Source: Vibrio kanaloae (GTDB taxonomy: Bacteria > Pseudomonadota > Gammaproteobacteria > Enterobacterales > Vibrionaceae). Taken from it: a stretch of DNA of 64,000 bases. The translations under genes and the position numbers were made by a program. The stretch is taken from the NCBI RefSeq assembly GCF_024347535.1, contig NZ_AP025498.1:1-64000 (forward strand), in the 5' to 3' direction. Every line of letters begins with the position of its first letter. The first letter of the stretch is position 1. The notes under the pieces are model-generated. The model did not search any database. It was not told the DNA's origin and saw only the letters and a program-made list of their open reading frames with translations. Shown one piece after another: positions 11,334-21,906 of this stretch.

Positions 11334-13991
11334 CTAGACGATATCTAAGCTACTGAAAAGGTCGTACAGTTGATGAGATTTATAAGGCTTCGCCAGATAA
11401 GCATTCATACCGGCTTCAAAGCAGTCTTTAATGTCCTCTTCTAATACGCTAGCAGTTAAGGCAATAATTGGTAAAGGTATCGCTTCTTGGTCGACTTCCC
11501 ACTCTCTAATCGCCTTGGTCGCTGTTATCCCATCCATGACGGGCATCATGCAATCCATTAGAATTGCATCAAACTGGGCACCTTGAGTTATCACATCCAA
11601 CGCTTCTTGCCCATTGCTGGCAATCAAGTATTCATAGCCCGCTTGCTCAAGGAAGAAGCTCGCTATTTTCTGATTCATCAAGTTGTCTTCCACAATCAAA
11701 ATGCGTCTATTCAAAGAACGAACTTCTTTATCGTTTGGTTCAACTTGCCGTACTTGTTCTCCACCGATATCAATAGATCGTAAACTGTTTAAGAATCGCT
11801 GACCCAAGAATGGTAATGTGTGAGTTGAGTGAACCGACTCTGTTATTAGGTTCGTTTTAAATAGATGGTGCTGACATACAATGACGCGAGTAAGAGGGTA
11901 TAACGCTTTCAACTCTGCAAGATCATTCTCCATAGAGTGATACAACGTATGACAATAAAGGATAAAGTCGCTTTCTTTGAGGCTGTCATCAAGGGCCGAC
12001 ATGGATGAAACTACATTTGGGCGAATATTTAATCGTTCACACTCTTTGACAAGTTGATCTAGGTAATTGAAAGAGTTCGAGATAATAGTCGCGCAGCTTA
12101 AATTATCGAAGGTCTGAACGTGAGTATCGACAATATCGACATACAGACAAAAAGTGAACGTCGCCCCTTCTCCTTTAACCGAACGCGCAGTAATGTATCC
12201 GTCCATCAAATCAACAAGCTGTCGACAAATAGCAAGGCCCAGACCTGTGCCACCGAATTGTCGAGTAATACTGCCATCTTCTTGGGTGAACGGTTCAAAA
12301 ATGGACTCCAGCTTCTCCGACTCAATCCCGACCCCTGTATCAGTCACACTGCATTCAACCTTTCCTCTATCCAAAGACACCTGTGTATAAACGATGTTCG
12401 TGGTGATCGTTCCCTTTGAAGTAAACTTGATGGCGTTAGACAACAAATTGGTCAGTACTTGCTTAACACGGTATTCATCAAAAAACAGTTTTGATGGAAT
12501 GTGAGAATCAATATTGATGTCGAGTTCAATATCTTTACTTATCGCTTTCGACAAAACCACACTCACGGAGTCATAAACCGATTCTCGTAGATCTGCATTA
12601 TGTGGCGACAACATTAAGTTGCCCGACTCTATTTTAGATAGATCGAGAATCTCATTAAGTAGCACCAATAGTGAATGTGAAGACGACTCGATATCTCCTA
12701 ACACTTCTTGCTGATTCGCATTCAACTGACTTTGAGATAAAATCTCAGTCATACCGATAATCCCGTTGAGCGGTGTACGTATTTCATGGGACATGTTCGC
12801 TAAGAATGCGCTTTTCGCTTTATTTGCTGAAATAGCATCTTCTTTTGCTTCTATCAATTCCTTGTTGTGTTGATAATTGCGTTCCATCACTCGATTTAAG
12901 GTTTCAGTGAACTGAGCTAATTCATCATTCCCTTCAATTTGAATAACCTTGGGCTTACCATAGCTATCAGCACACTCAGCTCCCCCTTTTAGGATAAGCG
13001 ATAGGTTTTTATTTAAACGTATAGACGTCGCTATACCCAACCATAACAAAACACCTGAAACGACGAGAATCAAGGATGTCATGATCAGCGTTTGCCTTTG
13101 CTGCAGAGTAATATTTTTTGTTAGTTCAGATTGAAGTTGTTCAGTAAAAGCACCAACCGCTTTTGAAATGGTCTGCTCCTTTAACTCTAAACTTTTGATA
13201 TGATCATATATTTCCGGCGAGGAGAAGGTTCCTTCCAGGATCCGTGCGGTGAAATTGTCCTGAACGTTCTCTTTGTAGAAAGCGTTCAACAATTTCTCAG
13301 TTTCCGTTGCATGACTCCCTGATCGAAAAAGTGTGTCTAATAACTGCTGCTGCCTTTCCAAAGTACCAACATAGCTCAGAAAATATTGGCTTTTCTGATT
13401 TGGGGATCGATATAAGCGATAACTTAACCATGTTTCTTTCTGAATCCAAAACACGTAGTTAGTAAAATTGACAAACATCGCATCAGTATCACTGATCTTT
13501 TCATCCATTAAAGCGATACGATATTTAGAGAGATCCATTAACACGCCTTGCAGCAAGCTAAAGACACGCTCTGTCAGTAGTAACCTTTCTTCATCACTTT
13601 GCTTTGCTCCTACTCCTACTCCTACTCCTACTCCTACTCCTACAAGGTTACCTAACGCACTCTTAAGTTCAATCAACTGAGGTTCGGCACTCCAATTGGT
13701 ATCAAACCGTTGAAGTTGCTTTTCGTACTCAGCTAGCTGATCCAGTTCAGTGTTGAGCTTGTCGAGCAACTGGCCTTTTTCAGGAGTCTCATTAGACAAA
13801 ACTATCCATTGATAAGCATCACCTGAAATAGCGTTAAAAGATCGGAGCGCCTCTACTCTCACACGTGTTGCTTCAAGATGAGCCACCGTCTTGTCGCTCT
13901 TTAACAGCTCATTAACTGCAAACCCAAACATGATGAATACAGAAACCGTAGAAAGAAAAATAAGACGCCATCTAATTGACATGTTTATCAT
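11334..13991 (-). CDS. Hybrid sensor histidine kinase with VG-repeat sensor region
   Basis: An 885-residue membrane hybrid kinase. TM1 is residues 8-28, the all-helical periplasmic sensor about 30-300, TM2 about 302-322, and a HAMP-like linker about 325-378. HisKA carries H402 in [13 protein letters not shown], HATPase follows ([23 protein letters not shown]), and residues 632-740 look like a degenerate receiver. The C-terminal receiver carries D813 in [12 protein letters not shown]. The periplasmic part contains six Val-Gly dipeptides (residues 117-128) encoded by a perfect hexanucleotide tract. No partner regulator is adjacent. The overall layout is TorS/ArcB-like but without a visible Hpt domain, so phosphate probably passes to a separate Hpt protein. 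The signal is unknown. Confidence 0.88.
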   Translation of the reverse strand: MINMSIRWRLIFLSTVSVFIMFGFAVNELLKSDKTVAHLEATRVRVEALRSFNAISGDAYQWIVLSNETPEKGQLLDKLNTELDQLAEYEKQLQRFDTNWSAEPQLIELKSALGNLVGVGVGVGVGVGAKQSDEERLLLTERVFSLLQGVLMDLSKYRIALMDEKISDTDAMFVNFTNYVFWIQKETWLSYRLYRSPNQKSQYFLSYVGTLERQQQLLDTLFRSGSHATETEKLLNAFYKENVQDNFTARILEGTFSSPEIYDHIKSLELKEQTISKAVGAFTEQLQSELTKNITLQQRQTLIMTSLILVVSGVLLWLGIATSIRLNKNLSLILKGGAECADSYGKPKVIQIEGNDELAQFTETLNRVMERNYQHNKELIEAKEDAISANKAKSAFLANMSHEIRTPLNGIIGMTEILSQSQLNANQQEVLGDIESSSHSLLVLLNEILDLSKIESGNLMLSPHNADLRESVYDSVSVVLSKAISKDIELDINIDSHIPSKLFFDEYRVKQVLTNLLSNAIKFTSKGTITTNIVYTQVSLDRGKVECSVTDTGVGIESEKLESIFEPFTQEDGSITRQFGGTGLGLAICRQLVDLMDGYITARSVKGEGATFTFCLYVDIVDTHVQTFDNLSCATIISNSFNYLDQLVKECERLNIRPNVVSSMSALDDSLKESDFILYCHTLYHSMENDLAELKALYPLTRVIVCQHHLFKTNLITESVHSTHTLPFLGQRFLNSLRSIDIGGEQVRQVEPNDKEVRSLNRRILIVEDNLMNQKIASFFLEQAGYEYLIASNGQEALDVITQGAQFDAILMDCMMPVMDGITATKAIREWEVDQEAIPLPIIALTASVLEEDIKDCFEAGMNAYLAKPYKSHQLYDLFSSLDIV
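13609..13644. repeat. Hexanucleotide tandem repeat inside the kinase gene
   Basis: Six tandem 6-base units (CCTACT on the plus strand, the last CCTACA; GTAGGA on the coding strand) lie within the sensor kinase gene. Because the unit is 6 bases, gain or loss of copies keeps the frame and changes only the number of Val-Gly pairs. Confidence 0.95.
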
Positions 13992-14852
13992 TTATATAAC
14001 TACTCCCTTCCCGAAAGTAATTTACCGGACCCAAGTTAAGAGTAGGACATTAATAGGAGTTATTGATCAAATTGGATACAAACAAACGATACTCTGACTC
14101 CATAATGGCAAATTATAGTCACCTAGCCCCCATAATAGGGCTTTAAAGTAGAAGGTTTTACGTTAAATAAAGAGGTCTAAAAACCAAAACGGTTGAAATA
14201 AATGAGGCCTAGGCACGAAAGAGCTACAAAAATGAGGTTTAAACAAGGGAGGCTTATCAAGTTATTATCACCCGAATAACAAGTGAGCAAACTAGCTTCT
14301 CAGCTCAACTAGGCTGTAAGTTATGACTCTATACACCAACAAAGCCGATGATTAGGTTAAATTTGTGACATCTAATAGTTCGTATTATGTACTTTTCATA
14401 TTCAACGTCAGCTTATTCAAAGGTAGAACAAGAAAACTCGTTAATGACCTTATTTATCGTTTACTATTTGCGTGTAACTTGAGTTAATGATCACATGTTT
14501 AGTGAACAAGATAACCTGTATTACATAAATAATTTTGATTTGAGTATTTTTTGTCGAAAAATAAGTGCTACAGATTGTTAAAGTCAATAGTACGTCCTCT
14601 CGCAAAAGCCATGTTTATAGCTACATTTATATGAATTTACAGCCAATCTATCTGCATTTATTTTTCCTAGCAGAATAACCCGTCGTGACTTACAATCCTG
14701 CCACATAAAAATTACAAATACAGACAAGGTATATCAAGCATATTTAAGTGGCATTAAAAGACCACAGCCTGATGCCTCAATCCCCTATGCTGATTGGCCT
14801 CCCTACAACCGCCATGAATGCAGAAACTTAACGTGAAAGGTCCCGAGTAAAG
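13992..14852. other. Long non-coding region between kinase and GAPDH-like genes
   Basis: About 860 bases with no supported gene on either strand. It carries the kinase promoter and ribosome site (GGGAAGGGAG near 14010, minus strand) and the promoter or leader of the plus-strand GAPDH-like gene. A weak hairpin (AGCCC / GGGCT) is at about 14126-14144. The length leaves room for an untranslated regulatory leader or small RNA, but I see no recognisable motif. Confidence 0.5.
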
Positions 14853-16289
14853 ATGAGTCCCGAAAAGCACCTCCTAGATTGGCAAACTAGTCAAACCATT
14901 GCTGAATCCATCGCTCCAACTTTAGGTCAGTTATACCGTCAAAAAGGCGTAGAAGTTATCCTCTTTGGTAAGACACTAGTTAACGCGACAACTATCGACA
15001 TCATCAAAGCTCACCGCATCGCAAAACGTTACACTGGTTCTCCTCTTACAGCAGAACAAACTCAACCAATCATTCAACACCTTCTCTCTATGGACCTGTC
15101 TCCATGTCGTATTGATGTTGGTCGCCTTGCACATTCATTCTGGCAAGATCGCGAAGACACACAGGGATTGAATGATTTCCTACAAACTGCCCTTTTAGAA
15201 TCGCTTGAAGGCGATGCGATGACAGAACCTCGCGACGTTGTACTTTATGGTTTTGGTCGTATCGGTCGCCTACTGACTCGCCTATTGATCGAGAAAAGCG
15301 GCCCGGGCTACCCACTACGTTTACGTGCTATTGTTGTTCGTGGCGGTAAAGATGGTGACCTAGAAAAACGCGCAAGCCTGTTACGTCGTGACTCTGTTCA
15401 TGGCCAGTTCAATGGCAGTATCGTAGTTGACCAAGAACGCAAAGCGATCATCGTTAACGGTAACTTCATCCAAGTTATCTATGCAAACAAGCCTGAAGAA
15501 GTGGATTACACCGCTTACGGTATCGAGAATGCACTTGTTGTTGATAACACAGGTGTATGGCGTGACGCTGAAGGCCTAAGCCAACATGTAGCATGTAACG
15601 GTGCTAAGAAGGTTCTACTGACTGCGCCAGGTAAAGGCGACATCAAGAACGTCGTATTTGGTGTGAATGAAAATGTTATTCAACCAGAAGATACGATTAT
15701 CTCTGCAGCAAGCTGTACCACCAACGCAATCACTCCAGTATTGAAAGCGGTTCACGATAAGTTTGGTGTTCTATCGGGTCACATCGAAACGGTGCACTCA
15801 TTTACCAATGATCAAAACCTAATCGACAATTTCCACTCAGGTGATCGTCGTGGTCGTGCTGCTTCATTGAACATGGTACTGACATCAACAGGTGCAGCAA
15901 AAGCAGTATCAAAAGCGATGCCAGAAATGGAAGGTAAGTTAACAGGTAATGCGATTCGCGTACCGACACCAAACGTTTCAATGGCAGTCGCAAACCTAAA
16001 CCTTGAGAAAGGCACAAACAAAGAAGAGTTGAACGAATACTTGCGTGAAATGGCGCTATCTTCTGTTTTGTCTGCACAAATTGATTACACAGATTCGACT
16101 GAGATTGTATCTACCGACTTGGTTGGTTCTCGTCACCCAGGTGTGGTTGACGGTGTGGCAACTATCGCGCAAGACAACCGCGCAGTTCTGTACATTTGGT
16201 ACGACAACGAATTTGGCTACAGCTGCCAAGTTGTTCACTGTATGGAACAAATGATGGGAGTTCGCTACAAGACTTACCCTGAAGTTTAA
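14853..16289 (+). CDS. Long-form glyceraldehyde-3-phosphate dehydrogenase homologue
   Basis: A 478-residue protein whose residues 127-465 are a complete GAPDH: NAD-binding GFGRIGR at 133-139, catalytic SAASCTTN with Cys288, and the C-terminal WYDNEFGYSCQV block. It carries a 125-residue N-terminal extension absent from ordinary 330-residue GapA. This long class occurs alongside GapA in Vibrio and relatives. It should catalyse oxidation of glyceraldehyde-3-phosphate or the reverse, or have a specialised dehydrogenase role. The function of the extension is unknown. It is a single gene with its own terminator; codon use suggests good expression. Confidence 0.9.
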   Translation: MSPEKHLLDWQTSQTIAESIAPTLGQLYRQKGVEVILFGKTLVNATTIDIIKAHRIAKRYTGSPLTAEQTQPIIQHLLSMDLSPCRIDVGRLAHSFWQDREDTQGLNDFLQTALLESLEGDAMTEPRDVVLYGFGRIGRLLTRLLIEKSGPGYPLRLRAIVVRGGKDGDLEKRASLLRRDSVHGQFNGSIVVDQERKAIIVNGNFIQVIYANKPEEVDYTAYGIENALVVDNTGVWRDAEGLSQHVACNGAKKVLLTAPGKGDIKNVVFGVNENVIQPEDTIISAASCTTNAITPVLKAVHDKFGVLSGHIETVHSFTNDQNLIDNFHSGDRRGRAASLNMVLTSTGAAKAVSKAMPEMEGKLTGNAIRVPTPNVSMAVANLNLEKGTNKEELNEYLREMALSSVLSAQIDYTDSTEIVSTDLVGSRHPGVVDGVATIAQDNRAVLYIWYDNEFGYSCQVVHCMEQMMGVRYKTYPEV

Positions 16290-16412
16290 ACAACTTCGAG
16301 CTTGTAACTAATTCTGCGCAACCAGCTCCACAACATAATAACTATATCTGCGAGGCTTATTATGGGCTTCGCAACCCCTTTTGTTTTACTCCCCCGTATA
16401 AACAAGAGGGTT

Positions 16413-16454
16413 GCCACTTAGATCTGGTCTCTCTAACGATCTAAGTGGCCTTTT
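16413..16454 (+). terminator. Rho-independent terminator of the GAPDH-like gene
   Basis: A 12-base perfect inverted repeat, GCCACTTAGATC / GATCTAAGTGGC, followed by a T-run, about 125 bases after the stop. Confidence 0.9.
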
Positions 16455-16533
16455 TATATCTGTCACACGTTATATTTGCCACACGGACAAAACTTCGTTC
16501 CAATCGTGTTTCATTATTGCCAGCATGAGATAG

Positions 16534-17592
16534 CTACAACTCAACCTCAACATCGGATTGAATCTTGCTGGAACACGCCAATACATACCCCTGCTCTATC
16601 TGCTCTGGCGTCAATGTTTCTTGGCTGCTTGATTCCACAGATCCTTTGGTCACTTTGCATTTACACGAACCACAAATCCCGCTGCGACAAGCGATAATAA
16701 TTGGAACGCCTGCTTTTTCTAATGAATCCGCCAATGGTGTGCCCACGTCGGCTTCCACTTCTTTATCAAATGCAGGAGCAAACACCTTAACAGCACCATT
16801 TGAATCCGTAGACGCTTCTGCCTGTAATTCTTCTGATGAAGTGTTGTTCTGGATCGCTGGCGTGAAGCTTTCTTGATAGAAATTATCCATATTGAATTCA
16901 AGCTCTTTCAGGTAGTTTTCTATGTCTTGCATAAAACCAACTGGGCCACAAAGGTAGACGGTTCTGTCTAGGATGTCTGGGCTCAGTTTCACCAACCAGT
17001 TCTTATCTAATCGGCCTTGAGGCGCGGTTGTTCCTTGATTATCTTTCAACAGTAGTTTTAGGTTGAAATTAGCATAGGCTTTATCGAGCTGGTGGAGCTC
17101 TTCAAAATAGATAGTCTCAAGCTTGTTGCGCGCCATATGGACGAAATCTATCTCCATCTCACTATCTTGAGACAACCAATATTTCACCATTGCCATGACA
17201 GGTGTAATACCACAACCTGCGCTGACTAGCGTTACCTTCTTAGCCGCAGTAGGCATGCAATCAATACAGTTAAAGCCACCAGCAGGTTTTAAAACGGAAA
17301 CCTCATCGCCTTCATCAAGCTCGTCGACAATAAAGTTAGACACCAAGCCACCTTCAACACGCTTAACTGTCAGCTTTAAACGATTATCTTTAGGACAAGA
17401 AGCCACCGAGTAAGCGCGATAATCGGTTTTTGTCGGCATATCCAAGCCCAAAGTAATGAACTGGCCCGGCTTAAAATTGAAATGTAGGTCTTGTGGAATA
17501 CTGCCAAGCTCGACGCTGACCGTATCTGGCGTCTCGTGCCATTTCTTTAAACACACTAAATTGATTGAATCGCTATCCGACCATGCATACAT
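16534..17592 (-). CDS. hcr: NADH oxidoreductase Hcr (hybrid-cluster protein reductase)
   Basis: A 352-residue flavo-iron-sulfur reductase. The FAD domain (residues 10-105) has RAYSVAS. The NAD domain (110-235) has SAGCGITPVMAM and YLCGPVGFM. A C-terminal plant-type ferredoxin domain binds [2Fe-2S] through CRSGICGSC and a distal Cys in ACSSKI. This matches E. coli Hcr in size and order. It passes electrons from NADH to Hcp, which reduces nitric oxide or hydroxylamine under nitrosative stress. It is downstream of hcp on the same strand, 101 bases apart. Confidence 0.93.
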   Translation of the reverse strand: MYAWSDSDSINLVCLKKWHETPDTVSVELGSIPQDLHFNFKPGQFITLGLDMPTKTDYRAYSVASCPKDNRLKLTVKRVEGGLVSNFIVDELDEGDEVSVLKPAGGFNCIDCMPTAAKKVTLVSAGCGITPVMAMVKYWLSQDSEMEIDFVHMARNKLETIYFEELHQLDKAYANFNLKLLLKDNQGTTAPQGRLDKNWLVKLSPDILDRTVYLCGPVGFMQDIENYLKELEFNMDNFYQESFTPAIQNNTSSEELQAEASTDSNGAVKVFAPAFDKEVEADVGTPLADSLEKAGVPIIIACRSGICGSCKCKVTKGSVESSSQETLTPEQIEQGYVLACSSKIQSDVEVEL

Positions 17593-17632
17593 AGTTCACA
17601 CACCTTACTGATACTAAAGAATTAAATCTAAA

Positions 17633-17678
17633 AAGCCCCGCAGCTGCACGTTCAAAGAAAACAGCAACAACAGGGCTT
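17633..17678 (-). terminator. Hairpin with T-run between hcp and hcr
   Basis: On the minus strand AAGCCC pairs with GGGCTT, with an inner GCTG/CAGC stem, followed by TTTTT. It looks like a partial terminator that would lower hcr relative to hcp. Confidence 0.55.
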
Positions 17679-17693
17679 GGGAGTGGGCTTACA

Positions 17694-19355
17694 TTAAGCC
17701 GCTAAGATTGTTTTAAGATCTTGCTCTGGCGTTGAGATTGAACGCATATCGAACTCGTCTTGAATAATCTTTAGTAAGTTTTCAGTTAGAAATGCAGGCG
17801 CTGTTGGACCTGTGTAAATACCTTTCACACCCAGAGCGAACAGAGTTAGCAAGATAACGATCGCTTTTTGCTCGAACCAAGATAAAACCAGCGTTAACGG
17901 AAGTTCGTTAATGCCACAATCAAACTCTTTAGACAGTGCTAGTGCCAGCTGAATCGCTGAGTAAGCATCGTTACATTGACCAACATCGAGCAGACGTGGA
18001 ATACCGTTAATGTCGCCGAATTGGTTTTTGTTGAAACGGAATTTACCACACGCCAATGTCAGGATTACTGAATCTTCTGGTGCTTGAGCGGTGAAATCTG
18101 TGTAGTAGCTACGCTCAGATTTATCACCATCACAACCACCCACAAGGAAGAAGTGTTTGATGTTGCCTTCTTTCACTTGCTCAACAACCGCAGGTGCTGC
18201 TTCCATCAGTGCGTTACGACCAAATCCGACAGTGATCATTTGCTCGATCTCGTCATGCTTAAAGCCTTCTTGCGCAAGAGCACAATCGATCACTGCACTG
18301 AAATCGTCACCTTCAAGATGAGCAACACCCGGCCAGCCTACGATGCTACGCGTAAATAGGCGGTCAGCGTACGAGCCCACATCTGGGTTAAGCAAGCAGT
18401 TAGATGTCATTACGATCGCACCTGGGAAGTTCGCAAATTCTTTTTGCTGGTTCTGCCAAGCACTACCGTAGTTACCCGCAAGGTGTGGATATTTGTTTAG
18501 TGCAGGGTAACCGTGTGCAGGTAGCATCTCACCATTGGTGTAAACGTTAATGCCCTTGCCTTCCGTTTGTTGAAGGATCTTTTCTAGATCATGCAGGTCA
18601 TGACCAGAAACAAGGATGCAGTGACCTTTCTTCGTCTTCACATTCACAGTTGTAGGTTGAGGGTGACCGAAGGTATCTGTCTCGCCTTTATCCAGCATTT
18701 CCATGACTTTGTAGTTCATCAAGCCAATCTGCATAGACGTATCTAACAGTTGTTTTAGGTCTGATGGATCCGTACCCAAGAAAGCCATGATTTCATGGTA
18801 TTCAGCAAAGATAGCATTGTCAGTTTGACCAAGAACACGTGCGTGCTCCATGTAGGCAGCCGCACCTTTTAGCCCGTAAAGACAAAGAAGGCGAAGACCA
18901 ATCACATCTTCGTGTTGAGAGTCGTGACCACGGTTTACCGCCGCTTGAGGGGCTAGTGCCAATAACTCTGAAGAGTCCGTTGGAAGGTCGAATTGAGCAG
19001 CAGCGGAAAGCGCTGGGATCTCAAAACCAATCAATGTCGCTGCAGCGCGAACCTGTTGTTCTAAACGCTGCTTAAACTCATGAGATTGCTGTGCAAATTC
19101 AATGATACGAGCAGGATCGAAGTTAACGTTGGTTAATGTTGCGAAAAACGCTTTTGGCGCCCACTCGTCGATTTCAGTATCAATAACATCACAAGCACGG
19201 CCTAAATTGGCCCAAAAAGAAACACCTTGAAGAGAATGCACCAACACGTCTTGAAGGTCGGATACTTCCGAAGTTTTACCACACATACCTTGTGCGAAAG
19301 AACAGCCTTTTACGGTTGGGGTTTGAATGGTTTGTTCACATTGAATACAGAACAT
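17694..19355 (-). CDS. hcp: Hybrid-cluster protein Hcp (hydroxylamine/NO reductase)
   Basis: A 553-residue protein starting [13 protein letters not shown]. The N-terminal cysteines are C3-x2-C6-x11-C18-x6-C25, the spacing of facultative-anaerobe Hcp that holds a [2Fe-2S] cluster there. Downstream ligands of the hybrid Fe-S-O cluster are visible ([35 protein letters not shown]). It acts in the cytoplasm as an NO reductase and protein S-nitrosylase, with hydroxylamine reduction in vitro (family knowledge). The start is supported by GGAG 8 bases upstream. A sigma-54-type promoter and a palindrome lie in the upstream region. Confidence 0.95.
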   Translation of the reverse strand: MFCIQCEQTIQTPTVKGCSFAQGMCGKTSEVSDLQDVLVHSLQGVSFWANLGRACDVIDTEIDEWAPKAFFATLTNVNFDPARIIEFAQQSHEFKQRLEQQVRAAATLIGFEIPALSAAAQFDLPTDSSELLALAPQAAVNRGHDSQHEDVIGLRLLCLYGLKGAAAYMEHARVLGQTDNAIFAEYHEIMAFLGTDPSDLKQLLDTSMQIGLMNYKVMEMLDKGETDTFGHPQPTTVNVKTKKGHCILVSGHDLHDLEKILQQTEGKGINVYTNGEMLPAHGYPALNKYPHLAGNYGSAWQNQQKEFANFPGAIVMTSNCLLNPDVGSYADRLFTRSIVGWPGVAHLEGDDFSAVIDCALAQEGFKHDEIEQMITVGFGRNALMEAAPAVVEQVKEGNIKHFFLVGGCDGDKSERSYYTDFTAQAPEDSVILTLACGKFRFNKNQFGDINGIPRLLDVGQCNDAYSAIQLALALSKEFDCGINELPLTLVLSWFEQKAIVILLTLFALGVKGIYTGPTAPAFLTENLLKIIQDEFDMRSISTPEQDLKTILAA

Positions 19356-19382
19356 ATAAGGGCTCCAGTAATTTTTTATTAG

Positions 19383-19403
19383 CTGTAAGTACTTTGCTTA
19401 CAG
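19383..19403. promoter_or_regulatory. Palindrome in the hcp leader
   Basis: CTGTAAG-N7-CTTACAG, 28-48 bases upstream of the hcp ATG and downstream of the predicted sigma-54 start point. It could be an operator or an RNA hairpin in the leader. It does not match NsrR or FNR consensus that I know. Confidence 0.45.
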
Positions 19404-19425
19404 TGACTTATTCCAAACTCTATAG

Positions 19426-19442
19426 AGCATCAAGCGTGCCAA
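19426..19442 (-). promoter_or_regulatory. Candidate sigma-54 promoter of hcp-hcr
   Basis: The minus strand reads TTGGCACGCTTGATGCT. It has the -24 GG (TGGCACG) and -12 GC (ATGCT) elements at the canonical spacing of YTGGCACGN4TTGCW, with one departure at the -12 side. Transcription would begin near 19415, giving a leader of about 60 bases. A sigma-54 promoter would imply an NO-responsive NorR-type activator. Confidence 0.6.
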
Positions 19443-19630
19443 CTTTTAAGTGATTGATTTTAAAGAACTAAAACGAATTTCATATTTTTAATGCGTGATT
19501 ATGACTACATATAAACCCTAAATCTACACACACCTGTGTCATAGTGACTCTCTGAGATTAATTAACGGTGTTCATGTTTCGTTCAGAATAGAAGCGATAT
19601 AGTAACAACATAGAGAAAAGAGGAATGAAT

Positions 19631-19861
19631 ATGAAAAATATATTAGTTACGATTGCTGCACTGTTTACTGGCCTTTTGGCGCTATTCACAAGCTTGATTC
19701 TTGCTATTCCTTTGGCTATTGCAGCTTTAATTACTGGCAAGCGCATTCAGAACCAAATGAAGAAACAAGGTTTCGCAGCTCATATGAACACTCGTCAGTC
19801 ATCAAATAATGATGCTGGTATTATTGAAGGTGAATACGAAGATCTTTCGAGAAAAAAGTAA
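19631..19861 (+). CDS. Small inner-membrane protein, 76 residues
   Basis: The second ATG (19631) is chosen because AGAGGA is spaced 6 bases from it; the first ATG overlaps the ribosome site. Residues 3-38 form one or two hydrophobic helices (ILVTIAALFTGLLALFTSLI, then IPLAIAALITG), followed by a basic KRIQNQMKKQG segment and an acidic soluble tail. It is probably anchored with the tail in the cytoplasm. I do not recognise a family. It lies 51 bases upstream of the lipoprotein hydrolase gene and may share its transcript. Confidence 0.7.
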   Translation: MKNILVTIAALFTGLLALFTSLILAIPLAIAALITGKRIQNQMKKQGFAAHMNTRQSSNNDAGIIEGEYEDLSRKK

Positions 19862-19911
19862 TTTGATCTTTTGTATTATCATCGTAAAAATTCTAAAGAC
19901 AACATCACACA

Positions 19912-21075
19912 ATGCATAGAAAGACCATTGTTACACTACTTACTTTAACGATTTTAGGCCTTATTGGTTGCTCCAACGAGGCCATTAAACCCGCTTACGA
20001 AGCCTCACCAAACTTACCCGAATATCAGCAAGATACTTTTCACGCATACATCAGTGACACTCAAAATTGGTTGCTAAAGAACCGTGTCTTCATGACAGAA
20101 AACAAGCAGCTTGAGATTCAACTCAATTCTCCAACAGAATATAAACCGGCTTCTCCAAATGGAAAGGCGGTGTTATTAGTTCATGGACTAGGTGACTCCC
20201 CTTATTCATTTAATGACATTGCTACGCATTTATCAGAACAAGGTTACCTAGTGAGAACGGTATTACTTCCGGGCCACGGTAGTCGCGTAGGCGACTTAAT
20301 GCAGCCAAGCTTAGAAGATTGGCAAGGTGTCGTCGCTCACCATACTAAGTTACTTGAACAAGAATATGATTCCGTTTGGCTTGGCGGTTATTCAACAGGC
20401 GCGAATCTAGTGACTTCACAGGCGATGAATGATCCCAAAATTTCAGGGTTACTGCTGTTCTCTCCTGCGTTTCAACCGAGCTCATCAGCCGTGCAATACG
20501 CAAGTCTAGCAAGTTATTTTATTACTTGGGCGGATCAAGATCCTGAAGACAACATACTGCGTTATAACTCATTACCCATGAACGGTGCCGCCGTTTACTA
20601 CGAGACCTCAGAAGCGGTTCGCGAAGCTCTACAAAAGAAGCACTTCGACAAGCCTGTGTTTATTATGATGAGTGAAGGCGACAGTGTGATTGACACCAAC
20701 TTTGTCCAGCAGGCGTTTATTCAGTCGATGCCAAATCCAAACAATGTGCTAATTTGGCTAGGGGAAACCACACTTGAAGATCCTCGCGCTATTCAATACA
20801 GCATGAAGATCCCAGAGCAGCGTATTTCCAATGGTTCCCACATGGGGTTACTGTTCTCACCCAATAACCCGTACTACGGAATCAATGGTAGTGAGAAGAT
20901 TTGTTCTAACGGGCAAGCTGAGGGCTTTGAACAGCAGTGTATCGACAATAGTGAAGTCTGGTATTCAGCGTGGGGATATATTGAGGATGGAAAAAACCAT
21001 GCTCGCCTAACCTACAATCCTTACTTTGCGGATTCAATGGATAAGCTTGATACAGTGTTAGATTCTGAAGGCTAA
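19912..21075 (+). CDS. Alpha/beta-hydrolase lipoprotein
   Basis: A 387-residue predicted lipoprotein. The signal peptide ends in the lipobox LIGC with lipidated Cys20. An alpha/beta-hydrolase fold follows: oxyanion loop LLVHGLGDSP near 88-97, the LPGHG turn, nucleophile GYSTG with Ser161, an acid candidate in MSEGDSVID, and a catalytic His candidate in NGSHMGL. It resembles monoacylglycerol lipase or carboxylesterase proteins anchored in the outer or inner membrane. The residue after Cys is Ser, which favours the outer membrane by the E. coli +2 rule. Substrate unknown. Confidence 0.85.
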   Translation: MHRKTIVTLLTLTILGLIGCSNEAIKPAYEASPNLPEYQQDTFHAYISDTQNWLLKNRVFMTENKQLEIQLNSPTEYKPASPNGKAVLLVHGLGDSPYSFNDIATHLSEQGYLVRTVLLPGHGSRVGDLMQPSLEDWQGVVAHHTKLLEQEYDSVWLGGYSTGANLVTSQAMNDPKISGLLLFSPAFQPSSSAVQYASLASYFITWADQDPEDNILRYNSLPMNGAAVYYETSEAVREALQKKHFDKPVFIMMSEGDSVIDTNFVQQAFIQSMPNPNNVLIWLGETTLEDPRAIQYSMKIPEQRISNGSHMGLLFSPNNPYYGINGSEKICSNGQAEGFEQQCIDNSEVWYSAWGYIEDGKNHARLTYNPYFADSMDKLDTVLDSEG

Positions 21076-21099
21076 AAAGCCCCCTCGACAAGGAATACG

Positions 21100-21135
21100 A
21101 AAGGCTCACTAGATAACATCTAGTGAGCCTTTTTA
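21100..21135. terminator. Bidirectional terminator
   Basis: A near-perfect 14-base inverted repeat (AAAGGCTCACTAGA / TCTAGTGAGCCTTT, five-base loop) with Ts on the plus side and As on the other. It lies between convergent genes ending at 21075 and 21172. Confidence 0.9.
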
Positions 21136-21171
21136 ATGGGTATCGTTTTCTTTCCAACATATACCTTAGCG

Positions 21172-21789
21172 CTATATAGTCCACACCACACGAGCTGCCA
21201 GCAAGACTAAAACGACTCCTGACAATCGATCGATCAACTGTGCTTTTGCTCGAATGCGCTCTACGATAAGCGGGCTAGATAACACCAAAGTAATGAAAGT
21301 GTACCAAAGGCCATCAACAATCAGCGGTGTTGAGACAATGATAACTTGATTGCTGAGTTCATTACCTAACGCCACGAATTGGCTAAATAGAGCAATAAAG
21401 AACAGCGCGATCTTTGGGCTCAAGATAGAAATTAAGAAAGCCTCACGCGCAGACTGCCTGTAGCTCATCTGTTCGCCTGCTTCCAATTTCGCTGCAACGC
21501 CACCTTTTGAACGTAACGCATTCACACCTAAATAAAGCAGGTACGCTGCCCCCGCCAAACTGATCCCTTTAAACAGTATTGGCGATTGTTCAAGTAACAC
21601 CGCCAAGCCGACAATGGTTGCGAATGCGTAAATACCTATGCCAGCCGCGTGTGACCAAGCGGCAATCAGGCCATTAATACGGCCACCAGCCAAACTGTGC
21701 TTAGCGATCATCGCCAAGCTTGGGCCCGGAGACATTGCACCCAACAAGCAGATAGCTAATAAAGAAAACCAAATTGTTACTGTCATCAT
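21172..21789 (-). CDS. LysE/RhtB-family amino acid exporter
   Basis: A 205-residue membrane protein with about six hydrophobic helices. It has the family signature GAMSPGPSLAMIAKHSLAGG at residues 17-36, followed by the GxxAAxxH-type helix (GLIAAWSHAAGIG). LysE/RhtB proteins export amino acids or derivatives by proton antiport. A LysR-type gene lies 118 bases upstream on the same strand and may regulate it. The substrate cannot be read from sequence. Confidence 0.88.
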   Translation of the reverse strand: MMTVTIWFSLLAICLLGAMSPGPSLAMIAKHSLAGGRINGLIAAWSHAAGIGIYAFATIVGLAVLLEQSPILFKGISLAGAAYLLYLGVNALRSKGGVAAKLEAGEQMSYRQSAREAFLISILSPKIALFFIALFSQFVALGNELSNQVIIVSTPLIVDGLWYTFITLVLSSPLIVERIRAKAQLIDRLSGVVLVLLAARVVWTI

Positions 21790-21906
21790 TCCATTCCTAG
21801 TAAAACAAGGCGCTCCAACTGAACACTCTATACTTGATACTTGATACTTACCATAATTCGCAGAAGGTATTATTTGAAATCAAAGATAATCATCATACTT
21901 ATGATT

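Noticed and set aside
13468..13680. Plus-strand Thr-Pro repeat protein
   Set aside because: It is the antisense reading of the CCTACT repeat in the sensor kinase; no ribosome site.
19383..19403. NsrR or FNR operator at hcp
   Set aside because: The palindrome CTGTAAG-N7-CTTACAG does not match either consensus; I report it only as an unassigned palindrome.
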